Source: Maniola hyperantus
Lineage: Eukaryota; Arthropoda; Insecta; Lepidoptera; Nymphalidae
DNA: 64,000 bases
Assembly: GCF_902806685.2 (NCBI RefSeq)
Contig: NC_048553.1
Location: forward strand, 5,439,099-5,503,098
Reading direction: 5' to 3'
The notes beneath the pieces were generated by a model, which ran no database searches, was not told the origin of the DNA, and worked only from the letters and a program-made list of their open reading frames with translations. The translations under genes were made by a program, and so were the position numbers. Below are positions 22,401 through 34,000 of this stretch, in pieces; positions within the stretch are counted from its first letter, which is position 1; every line of letters starts with the position of its first letter.

Positions 22401-22946
22401 CTATCGACAACCAGCAGCGCATCTTCGGCCAGTGAAAGCAAAAAGAGCTTTGCTGGAAATAAATTTGGAGCAGCTTCACCACAAGCAGTACGAAAATTAC
22501 TAGCGCTATCCGAGCCCGCTAAAACGAGGCCTCATCAGCCGAGGCCTCCGCCGTCGGGCCCATCCCCTTGTTCGCACCGGCGGGATGGCCCAGTCGCGGG
22601 TATCTGCTGTTCACGAGCGGCGCACGAGAGATCTCATTCTGATACGCCTACACCACTACCTGTCGATTTATCAGCCGAAAGTAGCAGTGTGACGTCATTA
22701 GTTAACTTGCCATTAAGAAAAACGGGTTCGGCCACATCGAGTGACAGCGGCCACGGGTCGTGTACGACGGCGAGCTGCGTGCGGCCGGTTCCACCTCCTC
22801 GCATGCCCTACACTCTGGCCGCGCAAGTGGCGCGCCTCGAGCGCCTCAGCCGCGCTCACTCGCACGAAGGCGTCACGCGCCCCTACGATTACTACCATGA
22901 TACGCCAGATGACGAAGACGATGATCAACAAGTTTCTGCTGTTTGA
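19419..22946 (+). CDS. Gef26: PDZ-GEF / RapGEF2-type guanine exchange factor for Rap
   Basis: One uninterrupted 1175-residue reading frame. Domains in order: acidic leader with VDLSGLLESIVDSDEEED; a cyclic-nucleotide-binding-like domain (about 125-215); a Ras-GEF N-terminal (REM) module (about 250-365, FLLTHRTFIESP, VVLLWVNNHF); a PDZ domain (about 370-445, FTILGGYERGYEIFI, GLKRGDQIIEVNGQ); a Ras-association domain (about 580-670); the CDC25/RasGEF catalytic domain (about 695-900, NFNSMFAIISGL, PSRNMSKYRQL, VNFEKLRMIAKEVR); then a Ser/Pro-rich tail ending QVSAV, a PDZ-binding C-terminus shared with vertebrate RapGEF2. The enzyme loads Rap1 with GTP for adhesion and ERK signalling. The start ATG at 19419 lies 38 bp after a splice acceptor; the frame is closed upstream (TAA at 19392). 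The protein is shorter than vertebrate RapGEF2 mainly in the tail. A large coding region without introns is unusual for this family. Confidence 0.93.
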   Translation: MLRGGRGGRHSPELYPHTLKCSNASDTSSAYSGSDTMTSVHSSLDMDMEVDLSGLLESIVDSDEEEDLEESMDSLTVRDAVRECLEKDPNERTDEDIEILLEFTQHLKAFTNMTLSVRRTLCAVMVFAVVEKAETVVMNDGEEHDSWSVLINGQVGIEHQNGEIEYLNVGDSFGMAEATLEKLYHRGVMTTRCDDCQFVCVTQTDYYRILHQGEENIRRHENENGVVVLVTEYRGAAGETGHQQGHVVIRGTPEHLMLQLIEDNSRDSTYVEDFLLTHRTFIESPLIVAKQLLAWFSEPSVRDKVTRVVLLWVNNHFTDFETDPNMMEFLENFECALEGEKMESQLRLLNIACSAKARTRSVTLSRPSRDEPLNFTILGGYERGYEIFILKVEKHSKAEDVGLKRGDQIIEVNGQSFQHVSHAKAMDIITGSTHLCITVKSNLLAFKQMLHMPENSPRQRGCTNMVRWQTDPRARLSTAELLSDDPITLTPVFQSPTKKPQQINIKKEPQRGFMTLGPKKLHKALMKMNILPKNTITDGIHNDDSIISNTETLNKANSSTSFYNSHSNPDLISICYDEYQSSDYPEHVLKVYRADQTCKYLLVHKETTAREVVMLTLQEFGITDPSSNFSLCEVSVAQGGIIKQHRLPDQLQNLAERIGLSSRYYLKTNGVSETLVPDEMAPELLRESVVHFLQLNAVEVAVQLTLQDFCIFRQIESTEYVDDLFELKSRYGTPMLSQFAGLVNKEMFWVVTEVVNEQNLVRRSKIIKQFIKVARHCKECKNFNSMFAIISGLGHGAVSRLRMTWEKLPTKYNKLFSDLQMLMDPSRNMSKYRQLVTAEQGRSPVIPFYPVVRKDLTFIHLGNDTKVEGMVNFEKLRMIAKEVRTLTNMCSSPYDLLTLLELGKQPPSNAMVALNQLTTGVQQGQVTVKRRKKSANVPNHKKMFEEAQMVRRVKAYLNRMHVEKDEERLHALSLECEGSGPAPMVPRRRHPSPSLSTTSSASSASESKKSFAGNKFGAASPQAVRKLLALSEPAKTRPHQPRPPPSGPSPCSHRRDGPVAGICCSRAAHERSHSDTPTPLPVDLSAESSSVTSLVNLPLRKTGSATSSDSGHGSCTTASCVRPVPPPRMPYTLAAQVARLERLSRAHSHEGVTRPYDYYHDTPDDEDDDQQVSAV

Positions 22947-23550
22947 AATTTTAAATACTCTTTTAAAACATCTATTTGTAATCTCACTTGATGAATAGAA
23001 AGCACGAGTTATATTATACATTTTTCTTATATATAATTAAATTAATATCATATTGTATGTATCCCTTACAAATAAGTTTAAAGACTGTATAATTTTAACA
23101 TTTAATTAAAATATGTCCTAGTGTTACATAGTGTAAAATTAATTGATCATAAGCCATGCCTCTATTAATTACTATTTTAATTAAAATTAATGTGACCCAC
23201 CATGTTCCAGTTATTATTATCTAGAGATGTTTAATGTTTAGCATTATTTGGGGATTATTTCATATTCGCCTTTGGTATTTCTACATTCCGTTGTTTGTAT
23301 ATTTTTTATTAATGTCATTATTTATAATGTGCAACTAGACCAAATAATAATTAATGTACCTTTTAATATTTACGACTCAAGATTGATTTTTAAAATATTT
23401 GTAGGTATGTGTTTTTGGTAGCTTTGAGGACCAATAATGAGTTTGAATGTTATTTCTTATGGTAGCAGTTCATAATTTGTTTATATCACTATTTTAATTA
23501 ACTATAATAATTGTAATTGTAAATAATAAAACTATATGAATAAATAGTTC
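22947..23550 (+). other. Gef26 3' UTR with poly(A) signals
   Basis: AT-rich, with AATAAA at 23525-23530 and 23539-23544. The minus strand has AATAAA at 23562-23557, a plausible end for Dph5, so the two 3' ends nearly meet. Confidence 0.55.
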
Positions 23551-23825
23551 ATAATAATGTTTATTTAAAACTTATAAATATCTTATTCAACAATTTATGT
23601 TGTCGTAAATAATTCTGGCATTTGTAGCCAAATAAATATGTAATAAAAATACACTTTCTTTAACTTTTAATGTAAACATGTATGTAGACCCAAAATGAAA
23701 AGCAGAAGAACCAAGGTCACTGACAAACCATCAGCAAATTGAAGTGGCAATGAGCAGGCCATGTTTGTCTGGTAGGGGTGATGGCTGTTGGAGCAAAAAA
23801 GTCAGACCAAGTACATTTATGTTAC

Positions 23826-23997
23826 TTTTTTTTTAAAAAGAATATTAGCCATGTTAAATGACTAATATACCCCTTTCCTCCAATTAAGCGTCAAGCTTGT
23901 GCTAGGAGTAGGTACGACAATAGTGCAACGGGTGGGGTTTGAACCGTCGACCTTTCGGTTTTCAGTCCACTCCTATACCAGTTGAGCTATTGAGGCT
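23826..23997 (-). repeat. tRNA-derived SINE (family B) in the Dph5 3' UTR
   Basis: Second copy of the tRNA-Phe-like SINE at 13483-13669: AGCCTCAATAGCTCAACTGG, GGTTCAAACCCCACCC and an A-rich tail. Its tRNA head begins 8 bp downstream of the Dph5 stop codon and has the same orientation as Dph5, so it should be transcribed in the mRNA. Confidence 0.8.
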
Positions 23998-24005
23998 CTA
24001 AATTA

Positions 24006-27000
24006 CTATCTAAACTGTGTGAGGTAATCTATTTCAAGGGGATGCAAAACTGGCGCAGGTATGACAAGACTGTGTAAAGGTGCGCCCAGATCATAGTTCT
24101 GCATAACTTCCAATGACATTGCCACAATCTTTTGATCAGGAGCTCCCACCCTTGATAGACCAATCGCCAAACTGTTTGTGGTGATACCTGTAAATAACGA
24201 ATATTATTATTATACGTTGGTCAAAATGTTTCAAATACTGAATACAAGAAACAATGAGGTACCCCGAATCGAGCCTTAATGCGTAGACTGAAAGTATGAC
24301 AAACAATTCGATTTGCTTCACTGCAGCGCGTCGCTGATTGATGTGTTCACACATAACATAGTTCACAATACATATATGAGGAATTATTGCGATTCGGCTC
24401 GGCGAGCCTAGTGGACTAGTGGCCAGCCTTTAGTTACGGACGACAAGGGTGAATAAATTTGAAATTTTGACAGAAAATCTGTCAAAAAGTTTATCTGCAT
24501 GTATTTCTGTTACCAGGCTTAGCCACCCAAACGGTTGTTGAAATACAAAAACTTTTCTATTTAAAACTAACCCGTGTCAGGTTTATTTTCAATTATCTGA
24601 ACTAATTGTTCAGCTGCTTCTTTGACGGACATGAACTTGGGATCCATATATTGACGCACCTTCTTTGTCAATGATTCTTCTGTTGGCTCCTTAACTTTTA
24701 TATCTAAAATACATAATTATTATAAAATAATAATACGGTTAACGTTATACGGTTACGGTATACGGTATACGGTTGTTGTTTATTGTGTGGCTTTTAGTTG
24801 TGCCAACATACTGTTATACACAATCTCTTAACTAAAAAAACCCGGTCAAGTGCGAGTCAGGCTCGCGCAATGAGGGTTCCGTACTACAGTCGTATTTTTT
24901 CGACATTTTGCACGGTATTTCAAAAACTATGATGCATAAAAATAAATAAAAATCTGTTTTAGAATGCACGGGTAAAGCCCTTTCATATGATACCCCACTT
25001 GATATAGTTATCTTACTTCGAATATTGAAAATACTAATTATTAGTTCATGACCACAATTTTTTTTTTCGTATGATCTAACCCTAAATTCACGGTTTACAG
25101 ATTTTTCCCCTAAAGCCAGCTATAAGACCCACCTACCAAATTTCATGATTCTAGGTCAACGGGAAGTAGTTTCTTGACAGACAGACAACAAAGTGATCCT
25201 ATAAGGGTTCCGTTTTTCCTTTTGAGGTACGGAACCCTAAAAATATATCTATCTTTTCTTATTTTAGTGTTCTATAACGTTCAATAAAAAAAATCAAAAA
25301 AAGACTTCAATTACCACAAACACTAAAAAGTAAAAAATAATTTAATTTATTATGTACACAAGAGTTATTGTAGTTCTATAGTAATATTTTTTGGAGCCGG
25401 TGCCGGTGTGCGTGGCGCAGTCCGTTTCGACCGCGACACGAACACTAACAATGTGTACCTGTACTACGTGAGTACTATTATAATATATTCTGTGCCTGTA
25501 CCTAATAGACAAAGAGTATGAAGGTTTCTAGAGTGATTCCCCACAATTTTCTCAAAGAAGCTGTCAGGTTTCCAAGTGTCTGTCCAGTAGGGAATGGATA
25601 CAGTTTCACCAAAGTTGTAAAGCTGCAAGCCGCAACAACTTACAGCATTCATTATTGATGCATTGTGGACAATCTGAAATTCAAAACAAACTATTTTTAT
25701 TTCAACACCATCATCTGCCTTCTCATCTCTTAGAATGATAAGGATTTAACTTTGAATAGAATATCAGCTATACTAATAAATAAAATTGAAGTCTGTCTGT
25801 AATTTCGAAATAACTACCTCATATTAAACTCATATTATTTGAACTGTACCATAACTGAATCACACGTTTTTAAAATTTTTGTTTGTCTGTTTGAACGGGC
25901 AAATCTTCGGAATGGCTGAACCTACTTTGACGGGACTTTCACAGACAAGTAGAGGATTAACCAAGTAATAAACATAGGCTACTTTTTTAACTGACTTTCA
26001 AAAAAGGAGGAGTGCTTTCTATAAACACTGAAATCTCCGAGATTTCTGAAACGTTTCGTGTAATTTTTTATCAATAGAGAAATTTTGCGACACTGTCCCA
26101 TAAAAATTTGGATTCCAACTCCTTGATGATGTACGGGAGTCGACCACCAAAACTGATGCAATTTAGAAACTGTTGGTTATCAATTGATATTGAAGGTACC
26201 TACTAAGTACCTACATCCTGGTGCATGCTTTAACGGGTCACTGTGGCCTGAAAAGGCACATGTATAACCTTAAGCTCCAGGGCTCGGACATCTGCAGACT
26301 GTGCCACGAGTCTCCAGAGACTCCGATGCACATTATCTGCTTCTGCCCTGCTCTGATGCACAAACGTAGCGTCCACCTAGGGAGACATATCATTTATCCG
26401 TAGGATGTTACTTCAATTCCAGTCAAAAAGGTGCTGCTGTATCTGGCGGCCACAGGATTTGATAAGGAAGTGTGAAGTGGAGGCAAACACAATAGATCAG
26501 AGATGGTTGCAGTGATTCAGGGATAGTCAAGGACTTGTATAGCCCCAAAGAAGAAAGAAGAAGTACCTACATAAAGACTTTTTGAACTCGAGGATCTACC
26601 TCCTCAGCCCTGATGCTATAAGGAATTATTGCATTCCTAAATGTGTGTAGTGATCCAACAGAATTTTTAAAGTATCATGTGTTTAAATGTTTTTACGAAA
26701 TTTGGTACTGGGATACCTTGCATCATGGGGACGGGCTACAACGGATTCAGTACTACTGGTTCGGAATGCTTTCCTACTCAGAAGAACCAGTAAGAAACTC
26801 TTGACGCCAAATTCAAATTGTTCAGGCCATAATTCACCGCGCTGGCCATATGTGAATAAGACTTCACACACCTTAGAGAAATTTAAGGGGAACCATCAGG
26901 CATGCAGGTTTCCTTACAATGTTCTGTTTCACAGCTAAATGTGAAATATGCATACCCAGGATTGAACTATAGACCTCCAGAATAGCAGACTGAGTCAACC

Positions 27001-27556
27001 ACTAGGCTGTCACTGCTCCATTATTTATTTATGGAAATAATTTCTCACTAGCAAGAACCAAGACATTATTATAAATTATAAATAGATTTAAATTTGTTAT
27101 GTATGTAGCAGTTGACGAAGATAAAATGGTATTTAATTAATTCAATTCTACTTGTGTTTTAACTCCAAAGTCTTTTGCACGAAGTAACATATCAGTATGT
27201 GTTGTTGCTCCTAGGGGATCTCCTACTACTAATAGAGCTATATCTTTCTCCTTGGCCTCTTCTATGATTCCATCTATGTTATTTTCACATAGCTCTCTGT
27301 CTGCTAGGATCAGTGGCCTCCCATAGAATTCTTCCTGTAATGAAGAATTTATATTGATTAAAAAATATTTTAACACATTTCCAAGTCTTAGTTTAGTGTA
27401 AATATCATAATTAAAACTTACTAGAGCTTCTTTTCCAACAGTTAATATAGAAGTATAACCTTCTAATAAAACTTTATCACATTTTTTTACTATTTCCAAT
27501 CCTTGTACAGTAATGTCTTTGGCATCGCCTAAACCAAGGCCTACCAAATAAAACAT
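24006..27556 (-). CDS. Dph5: Diphthine methyl ester synthase
   Basis: Five exons on the minus strand give 267 residues: 27556-27422, 27334-27152, 25673-25502, 24703-24572, 24187-24006. The phases agree throughout. The enzyme uses S-adenosylmethionine to methylate the modified histidine of elongation factor 2 during diphthamide synthesis in the cytosol. Family signatures: N-terminal MFYLVGLGLGDAKDITVQGL, LLEGYTSIL, VVGDPLGATTHTDML, IVHNASIMNAVSCCGLQLYNFGETVSIP, and C-terminal GLSRVGAPDQKIVAMSLEVM with GAPLHSLVIPAPVLHPLE. The donor after the second exon (CAA|GTAGAA) is weak, but phase and homology require it. The introns carry a family A repeat, a LINE fragment and a SINE. It is arranged head-to-head with sav (480 bp apart). 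Confidence 0.93.
24831..25245 (-). repeat. Family A repeat, near full-length, in a Dph5 intron
   Basis: It runs from CCCGGTCAAGTGCGAGTCAGG to TACGGAACCCTAAAA, collinear with the copy at 4390-4826, with a small deletion after GGTCAACGGGAAG. Confidence 0.85.
26218..26565 (+). mobile_element. 5'-truncated LINE 3' end (same family as the right-edge LINE)
   Basis: It begins CTGGTGCATGCTTTAACGGG and is nearly identical to the last part of the LINE ORF2 at 61741-62010 (CGLKRHMYNLKLQGSDICRL, then CHESPETPMHIICFCPALM). It has an in-frame TAG after HIIYP where the other copy has Glu. It ends in the same tail, CCCCAAAGAAGAAAGAAG. It is a dead insert in the Dph5 intron. Confidence 0.85.
26815..27018. 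repeat. SINE-like repeat, family C
   Basis: It contains the family words GCGCTGGCCATATGTGAATAAGACTTCACACACC, CAGGCATGCAGGTTTCCTTACAATG and ACCACTAGGCTGTCACTGCTCC. On the minus strand the last reads like a tRNA-type A box (AGCCTAGTGGTT), which suggests a tRNA-derived head. Confidence 0.6.
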
Positions 27557-28035
27557 AGTACGAATATTATTCCATAAAATACTAATGACTGGATGATGAT
27601 ATAAAAAACTAGCCGCCCGCGCCACCACAATTTTAAATTATCAATAGGTCAGGTAATAAATAAAACGTACAATCGTACAATAGTGATTATCATATATGTT
27701 ATTAGTCTGTGGTGATTTTAAATTGTAAAGTTCAAAAATGTAAACATCTGTGATTAGATTTACATACTCTTTGGTAAACATTTCAATGCTGACAATCTCA
27801 GAACAAGGACTATTAGAAGTATGTAGCCCTATTGTGACACTTATATTGTGGTCTGTGATTCTGGTCACAGATTCTGGTAGGTGAGGTGATGTCAATAAAA
27901 TGGATGTCTTCCGTTCCCGTTATTAACAATAATATGTATGTAATTAACAAGAAGGATAATATGATAGAAAAATGTTATGATTAATATGATTATTGGCTAA
28001 TGTTATTCACAATAGTGTAATTTTTTTGTCTAAAA
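27557..28035. promoter_or_regulatory. Head-to-head intergenic region of Dph5 and sav
   Basis: Only 479 bp separate the two start codons, so both promoters and 5' UTRs must fit here. I see no clear TATA box. The assignment rests on gene orientation. Confidence 0.5.
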
Positions 28036-31000
28036 ATGATCTCGAGAAAAGGCCAGAAAGCTATCAAAGAAGGGGTTGTGGGTAAATATGTAAAAAAAGA
28101 TACACCGCCGGATTTGCCGAGTAAGTTCATACATAAAAACATTAGGTTGAAATCACAAATGTTCGTTTTCAACAAAGACACTGCAACAATGATAGTTATT
28201 ACAACCAATACATTTGTGATGCATTGTTGACATTTCAGTAATAAATGTTTGGACGACTGGAAACAACAGGAGGCCACGTAGTCAGCCTTTTGGTTCTAGT
28301 GATGGGGCCACACAAAGCATGGAGAATAAGTTTGGCAAAGCACAAACTATGAGTGGACATGCTGGGAAGTATACACCCAGTGAATCTGTACCTAACTTGG
28401 CACACAGGTAGGCGGAATACATGCTTAACTAATCTGATGGTTCCACTACTGATTACTGAGATAGGACCAAAATTTACTTTCTTTGCTATAAATATTATTT
28501 CATTTTTAGGTTTGCAAGCTTGTCTACTGGAAGTGAAATAGCCAGTACATCAAGCAATTTTAATTCTCAGTTTCATTTGGATGCTAATTTGGTAAAAAAC
28601 AAATTTAGTTATACATTAATGGATGAATTAGTTTTAGCTATCATCTAATATTAAACAATAATTTCAGGCTTCACATTCAACATTGAATGAAATTGAAGAT
28701 TCATTTAGTAGACAAACAAGTCAGAGATACTACAGACAAACACAACCAGAGGATCCTATTTATCAAAATCAACAACAGGTAGTCTAATTGTTCTATGTGG
28801 AAAAATTGTTATTGTATGTGATGATGCTTGCAGCTTTGTCCTTGTGGATTAAGGATTTTCAAATATCCTGTGGGAACTCTTTGATTTTCAGGAATAAATA
28901 GTATTCTATCTACAGACATAGAATGATTTTTAGAAACATAGATCCATGCGGATAAGTTGCGGGCATCATCTAGTCTCAAATATATTAAACGAAAAGCTGA
29001 CTGACTGATCTATCAACGCACAGCTCAAACTACTGTATGGATCGGGCTTAAATTTGGCAGACAGGTAGCTATTATGACATGGACATCTGTTAAGAAAGGA
29101 TTATTGAAAATTCAACCTCTAAGGGGGTAAAACAGGGGTTTGCTTTGTGTAGTTATGCTTATCCACGCGTACGAAGTCGCGGGGATAAGTTAGTTCATAA
29201 TAATTATTTATTTATGTCCAAAAAAGGAATAAAAAATGGGAACTGCCAAGTCATAAAATATCAAATAATAATAAAAACAGTATCAAGACCTGGAGCAGCA
29301 GCAGAAATGGCTGAAACCAGCAAGCGGCGCAGCAAGTATGGCTCCGGGACTTCGTCTGTGTTGGCTTTTGTCGACACACGTGCGGCGTTTTTCGGACTGT
29401 TTTTCTTGTTAAAAAGTAGCCAGTTTTTGCGTTTTAACTAGTGTTTTTTGGTGGTGGGACTAACTCGGTGCGATGGGAATGGAGGTGGACCCACCTCCGG
29501 AGCCCCCGGACCCTGATGGGTCGCGGAACGGAGACGCGTGTGACGCTTCTCGACAGGCGGCTTCCTCTCGGAAGCGACCTGTCGATATCGATGAGCCTGC
29601 CGCAGAAGGCGGAAAAAGAACGGTGTTGAATCCTCCCCATGCAGCTGTGCATTCTGTATACACCCATCCCTCATTTTCTGAAGGCCCTAAAGGTTATAGT
29701 AGGGATGACAAAGGTCCCTTCATAGTCCACGTCTCGAAGGAGGTCTCGGACCCATCCGCAGCCACATCAATTAGAGCATTGCAGTTTGGCCAGTTTCTGC
29801 ACCATAACAAGTTCAGTCACATCATTAAAGACGGCGTTAAAAGTGTTGGCCGCAATAGAGTCAGCGTAGAGTTCTCAACCGCGTTAGCAGCCAATGACTT
29901 CCTAGCAAGCCAGATCTTGACGTTGGCAAAGTATAAGGCCAACATTCCAACATTCAATATCACTCGGATGGGTCTAGTGCGGGGTGTTCCTATAGACTGG
30001 TCTATGGGGGACTTCGTCGAATCCCTTGAACTACCGATTGGCTGTGGCGAGGTTTTAAAAGCCCGCCGCCTGAACCGTAAAAATACCATTGAAGGTCGTG
30101 TTGAATGGGTGCCTACCCAGTCGGTGGTTGTAACCTTTAGAGGCCAGACGCTCCCCTCAAGAATTTTCTCCTTTTACACGTCCCTCCCTGTTGAGTCTTA
30201 CAAATTCCCGACCATTCAGTGCCTAAATTGTTGCCGTTTTGGCCACATTAAATCACAGTGTAGGTCTAAGCCAAGGTGTTACAGGTGTGCCCAGCCCCAT
30301 ACAGGTGAGTCCTGCGATGTTTCGAAGGAAAAGGCTACCTGCTTGCATTGCTCAGGTAGCCATTTCGCGTCAGATAAGGACTGTCCAGAGTTTTCCCGCC
30401 AAGAAAGCATTAAGCTTGTCATGTCTCAAGACAACATTTCGTATATAGAGGCATCTGCGCGTTTCCCCCCAGTCCGTAGGTCATATGCTGAGATGACTAG
30501 GGAGTTGTTCTCAACTCCTACATTCTCTCCCCGTCCTCCCCATCCTACAAACTCATCTCGTCCCAATGTTACTCCTAAAAAATCATACCGGGAAACAATT
30601 ATTCGTTCTCCTCGTCCCCGTGCCCCCTTACCGAAGGGCTACAATAAACAGGCACATGAATCAATTATTAACAACCCATCTTCCTCCCTACCCAATGGCT
30701 GTGCTCTTGGCAACAGCCAACCCGACTTTCCGCTATCCCAAGGAAAAATGTTAGAAGACCTTACCGCATTGCTCCTAAGCATCGTTGCTCCATGCAGCGA
30801 ACTCCCATTACCGCCCAACGTTGCCCAAAACCTATCCCGTCTCTTTAATATTTTAAACAATGGCCCCAACAGTTCTACTTCAATGGAATTGTAAAAGCAT
30901 CCGTTCCAAAAAACAAGACCTTATATCCTTAATTAACCTGCATAGTCCTGTCATGGTTGCCATCTCGGAGACATGGCTGAGGCCTGGAGCCCGATTTCGG

Positions 31001-34000
31001 GTCCCTGGTTTCTTCTGTTTGCGGGATGACAGGGATGACGGCTATGCAGGTAGTGCCTTATTCATTCGGCACAATCTCCCCTTTTCTTCAATTCCTATCC
31101 CCTCTCACAGTAATCAGATTAATGCTGTTGCTGTGAGAGCTGTAAATATTTCCTTCCTCTCTTTGTATATCCCTCACCCAACCCCCTCCCTGATTCCAGA
31201 AATTGAAAGTATCCTTTCCTCTCTCCCCAGTCCGACTGTGATTATGGGTGACTTTAACACCCACCACACTTTGTGGGGGTGTTATAACTGTGACGGGTTC
31301 GCTCCGTCGTTGGTTGACATTTTTGAGGATATGAACCTTTGTATCCTGAATGATGGCTCCCCGACTCGCAGAGTTTACCCCAATCAGAACCCAAAATCTG
31401 CAGTAGATCTATCTCTTTCTTCAACTTCTCTTGCATCTCAGCTATCCTGGCAAACTCTTCCTAGTACCTATGGTAGCGACCACTTCCCTATCATCCTAAC
31501 TATGAATAATAGAACAATTCCTTCCCCCAACCCTAACCCCTTGTTAAAATATAAATTGCACAAAGCAGATTGGTCCCGCTATGCTCAAACCGTGGATGAC
31601 CTGATGGACTCTCTACCTGATCTTCCGTGTGATGGTGACCTCTTGATTTACTATGATCACTTCGTCAAATCTCTTATTTCTTCGGCCGACTCCAATATTC
31701 CCCGTAAAAATCCTTCTGTCTCAAATCATTTGCCTTCCCCTCCCTGGTGGGATGAGGAATGCAAAGATTTGTTCAAGCAGAGAGTGGCAGCAGAGAAAGA
31801 GTACTCAGCTCATATGACAGAAGAAAATTTTATTAAATATAAGCGTATTGATGCCAAAACAAAAAGAATGGTTTCAAAAAAGAAAAAGTTTGGCTGGACT
31901 AAGTTCTGCGAATCACTTAACCCTAGATCTCCCTCTTCGATTGTTTGGTTAAACATAAGAAGATTCCGCAGAACCCTTAACTACTCCGATCCAAGCTCCA
32001 ACGATCCCTCTGAATGGCTTAGTACTTTTGCTGACAAACTTGCTCCTCCGTCTGCTCCCCATCAGGACGAATTCCCTGTTTTTACACCAGCACCCATTAT
32101 GGGCGAAATGGATGCCCCCTTTTCCTTTTCAGAGCTTCAGATTGCTCTCGGTGGGCTAAAAGACTCAACCCCAGGGGAAGATGGTGTGCCCTACTCTTTT
32201 TTGGTAAATTTAAATGAGAACTCTAAACATCGCTATCTAAATTTAATTAACGGTTTTTTTGAAAAAGGAATAATCCCAGATTCCTGGAAGTCCCAAATAG
32301 TGATCCCACTTCTTAAGCCTGGGAAAAAAGCTTCAGACCCTAATTCATACAGGCCTATTGCACTGTCGTCCACATTAGCGAAGGTTACGGAGGTCCTCCT
32401 TAAAAACCGATTGGAATGGATAATGGAAAGCAGAGGAATACTGGCCCCTTCGCAGTTTGGTTTCCGCAAGGGTCTCAGTACAGCAGACAGCCTCAGTATA
32501 CTCACTACAGACATTCGAACTGCTTTTGGTAAGGGTGAATACCTTGTGGGTGTCTTTCTCGATGTAGCTTCTGCATATGATAATGTACTTCTTCCGTTGC
32601 TCAGGCAAAAGCTGCACCAGCTGAGTGTACCGCCGAGGATATCACATTTCATATGTAACCTGCTTGCTGGCAGGTCAGTTGTGGTAAAACACCAGTCATC
32701 CACTCTCCCCCCCAGACTAGTCTGGAAAGGTCTTCCCCAAGGCTCTGTTCTCAGTCCTCTGCTATACAGCATATATACCCAAGATCTAGAAATGTCTGTA
32801 AATAATTTTTGTAACATCTTGCAGTATGCTGACGATATCGTCCTCTATCATAGCTCAGGCTCTGTAGAGGAAATATCCCAATGTCTTAACTCTGCTTTGT
32901 ATTATCTAGGGCAGTGGCTCTCTGACCACGGCCTATCTTTGTCAGTGGCTAAATGCCAAGCAGTCGTGTTTACGAGGAAGCGATCTATCCCTAACTTTAA
33001 CTTTTATTATGAGGGTCAACTCATCAATTTGGTAGATAAGGCAAAGTTCCTTGGAGTTATTCTCGATTACAGACTGAACGGATTGGCTCATACCGAATAT
33101 ATAATTAATAAATGTGAAAAGGGCATCAATGTTCTACGTGCGGTGGCGGGAGTTTGGTGGGGTGCTCATCCCTACTCCCTCAAACTCTTATATAATGCTT
33201 TGGTTCGTAGCCACATTGATTACTGCTCATTTGTATTAGACCCCTTAAATAAAACTGTGTCTGAGAAGTTGAATAAAATTCAGTACCGTTGCCTCAGAAT
33301 CATTCTGGGTGCAATGAAGTCTTCCCCCACTAAGGCCTCCTACGCACTGGCGACCATAGACGCGGCCAGGCCGCCGCGGCTATGGTCGCCGGTGCGTAGG
33401 CAAGCGCGACATGTGGACGGCCGAAAAATTTGCAGTCGACTTCATTGGACTTTATTGGAGTAATCATTTGATGCTAAATCCCATAAACCTCTTCTATTTT
33501 CAACTTCAATTATGAACCTTTCCGTGTCGAAATTGGCCATTGTAAAATAATCACTCTGTAGCTAGCTACACGTCTGGTCGCCGCGGCCGATGCGGTAGCA
33601 CTGATGAATTTTAATACAGAAGTGATGTTCTCGACGGCCACGATTGGTCGCTGGTCGCGTGGCATCAAATTGGACGCCGCGGCCAACGGTGGCCGCTGGT
33701 CGCTGGCCGCTAAGTGCGTAGGGGCTATAGCGATTGCCATATAAAGTCCAGAATTCACTGGCCGCCGCGGCCAGGTCGCGGCGACCATGGTCGCCAGTGC
33801 GTAGGAGGCCTAACGCTCTACAGGTTGAATGTGTTGATCCTCCTTTACATCTCCGACGGCAATACCTATGTGACCGCTTTGTCAGCAAAATGTTACAGCT
33901 TTCCTCTCACCCATTGTGGACCAAATTGGACCAGTTATCACAAGTCCTTAGCACACGCAATCCTTCCTCCTACCTATTGGATAGTTTCCGTAAGTTTACC

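Noticed and set aside
29434..29674. Overlapping minus-strand frames
   Set aside because: Shadows of the start of LINE ORF1.
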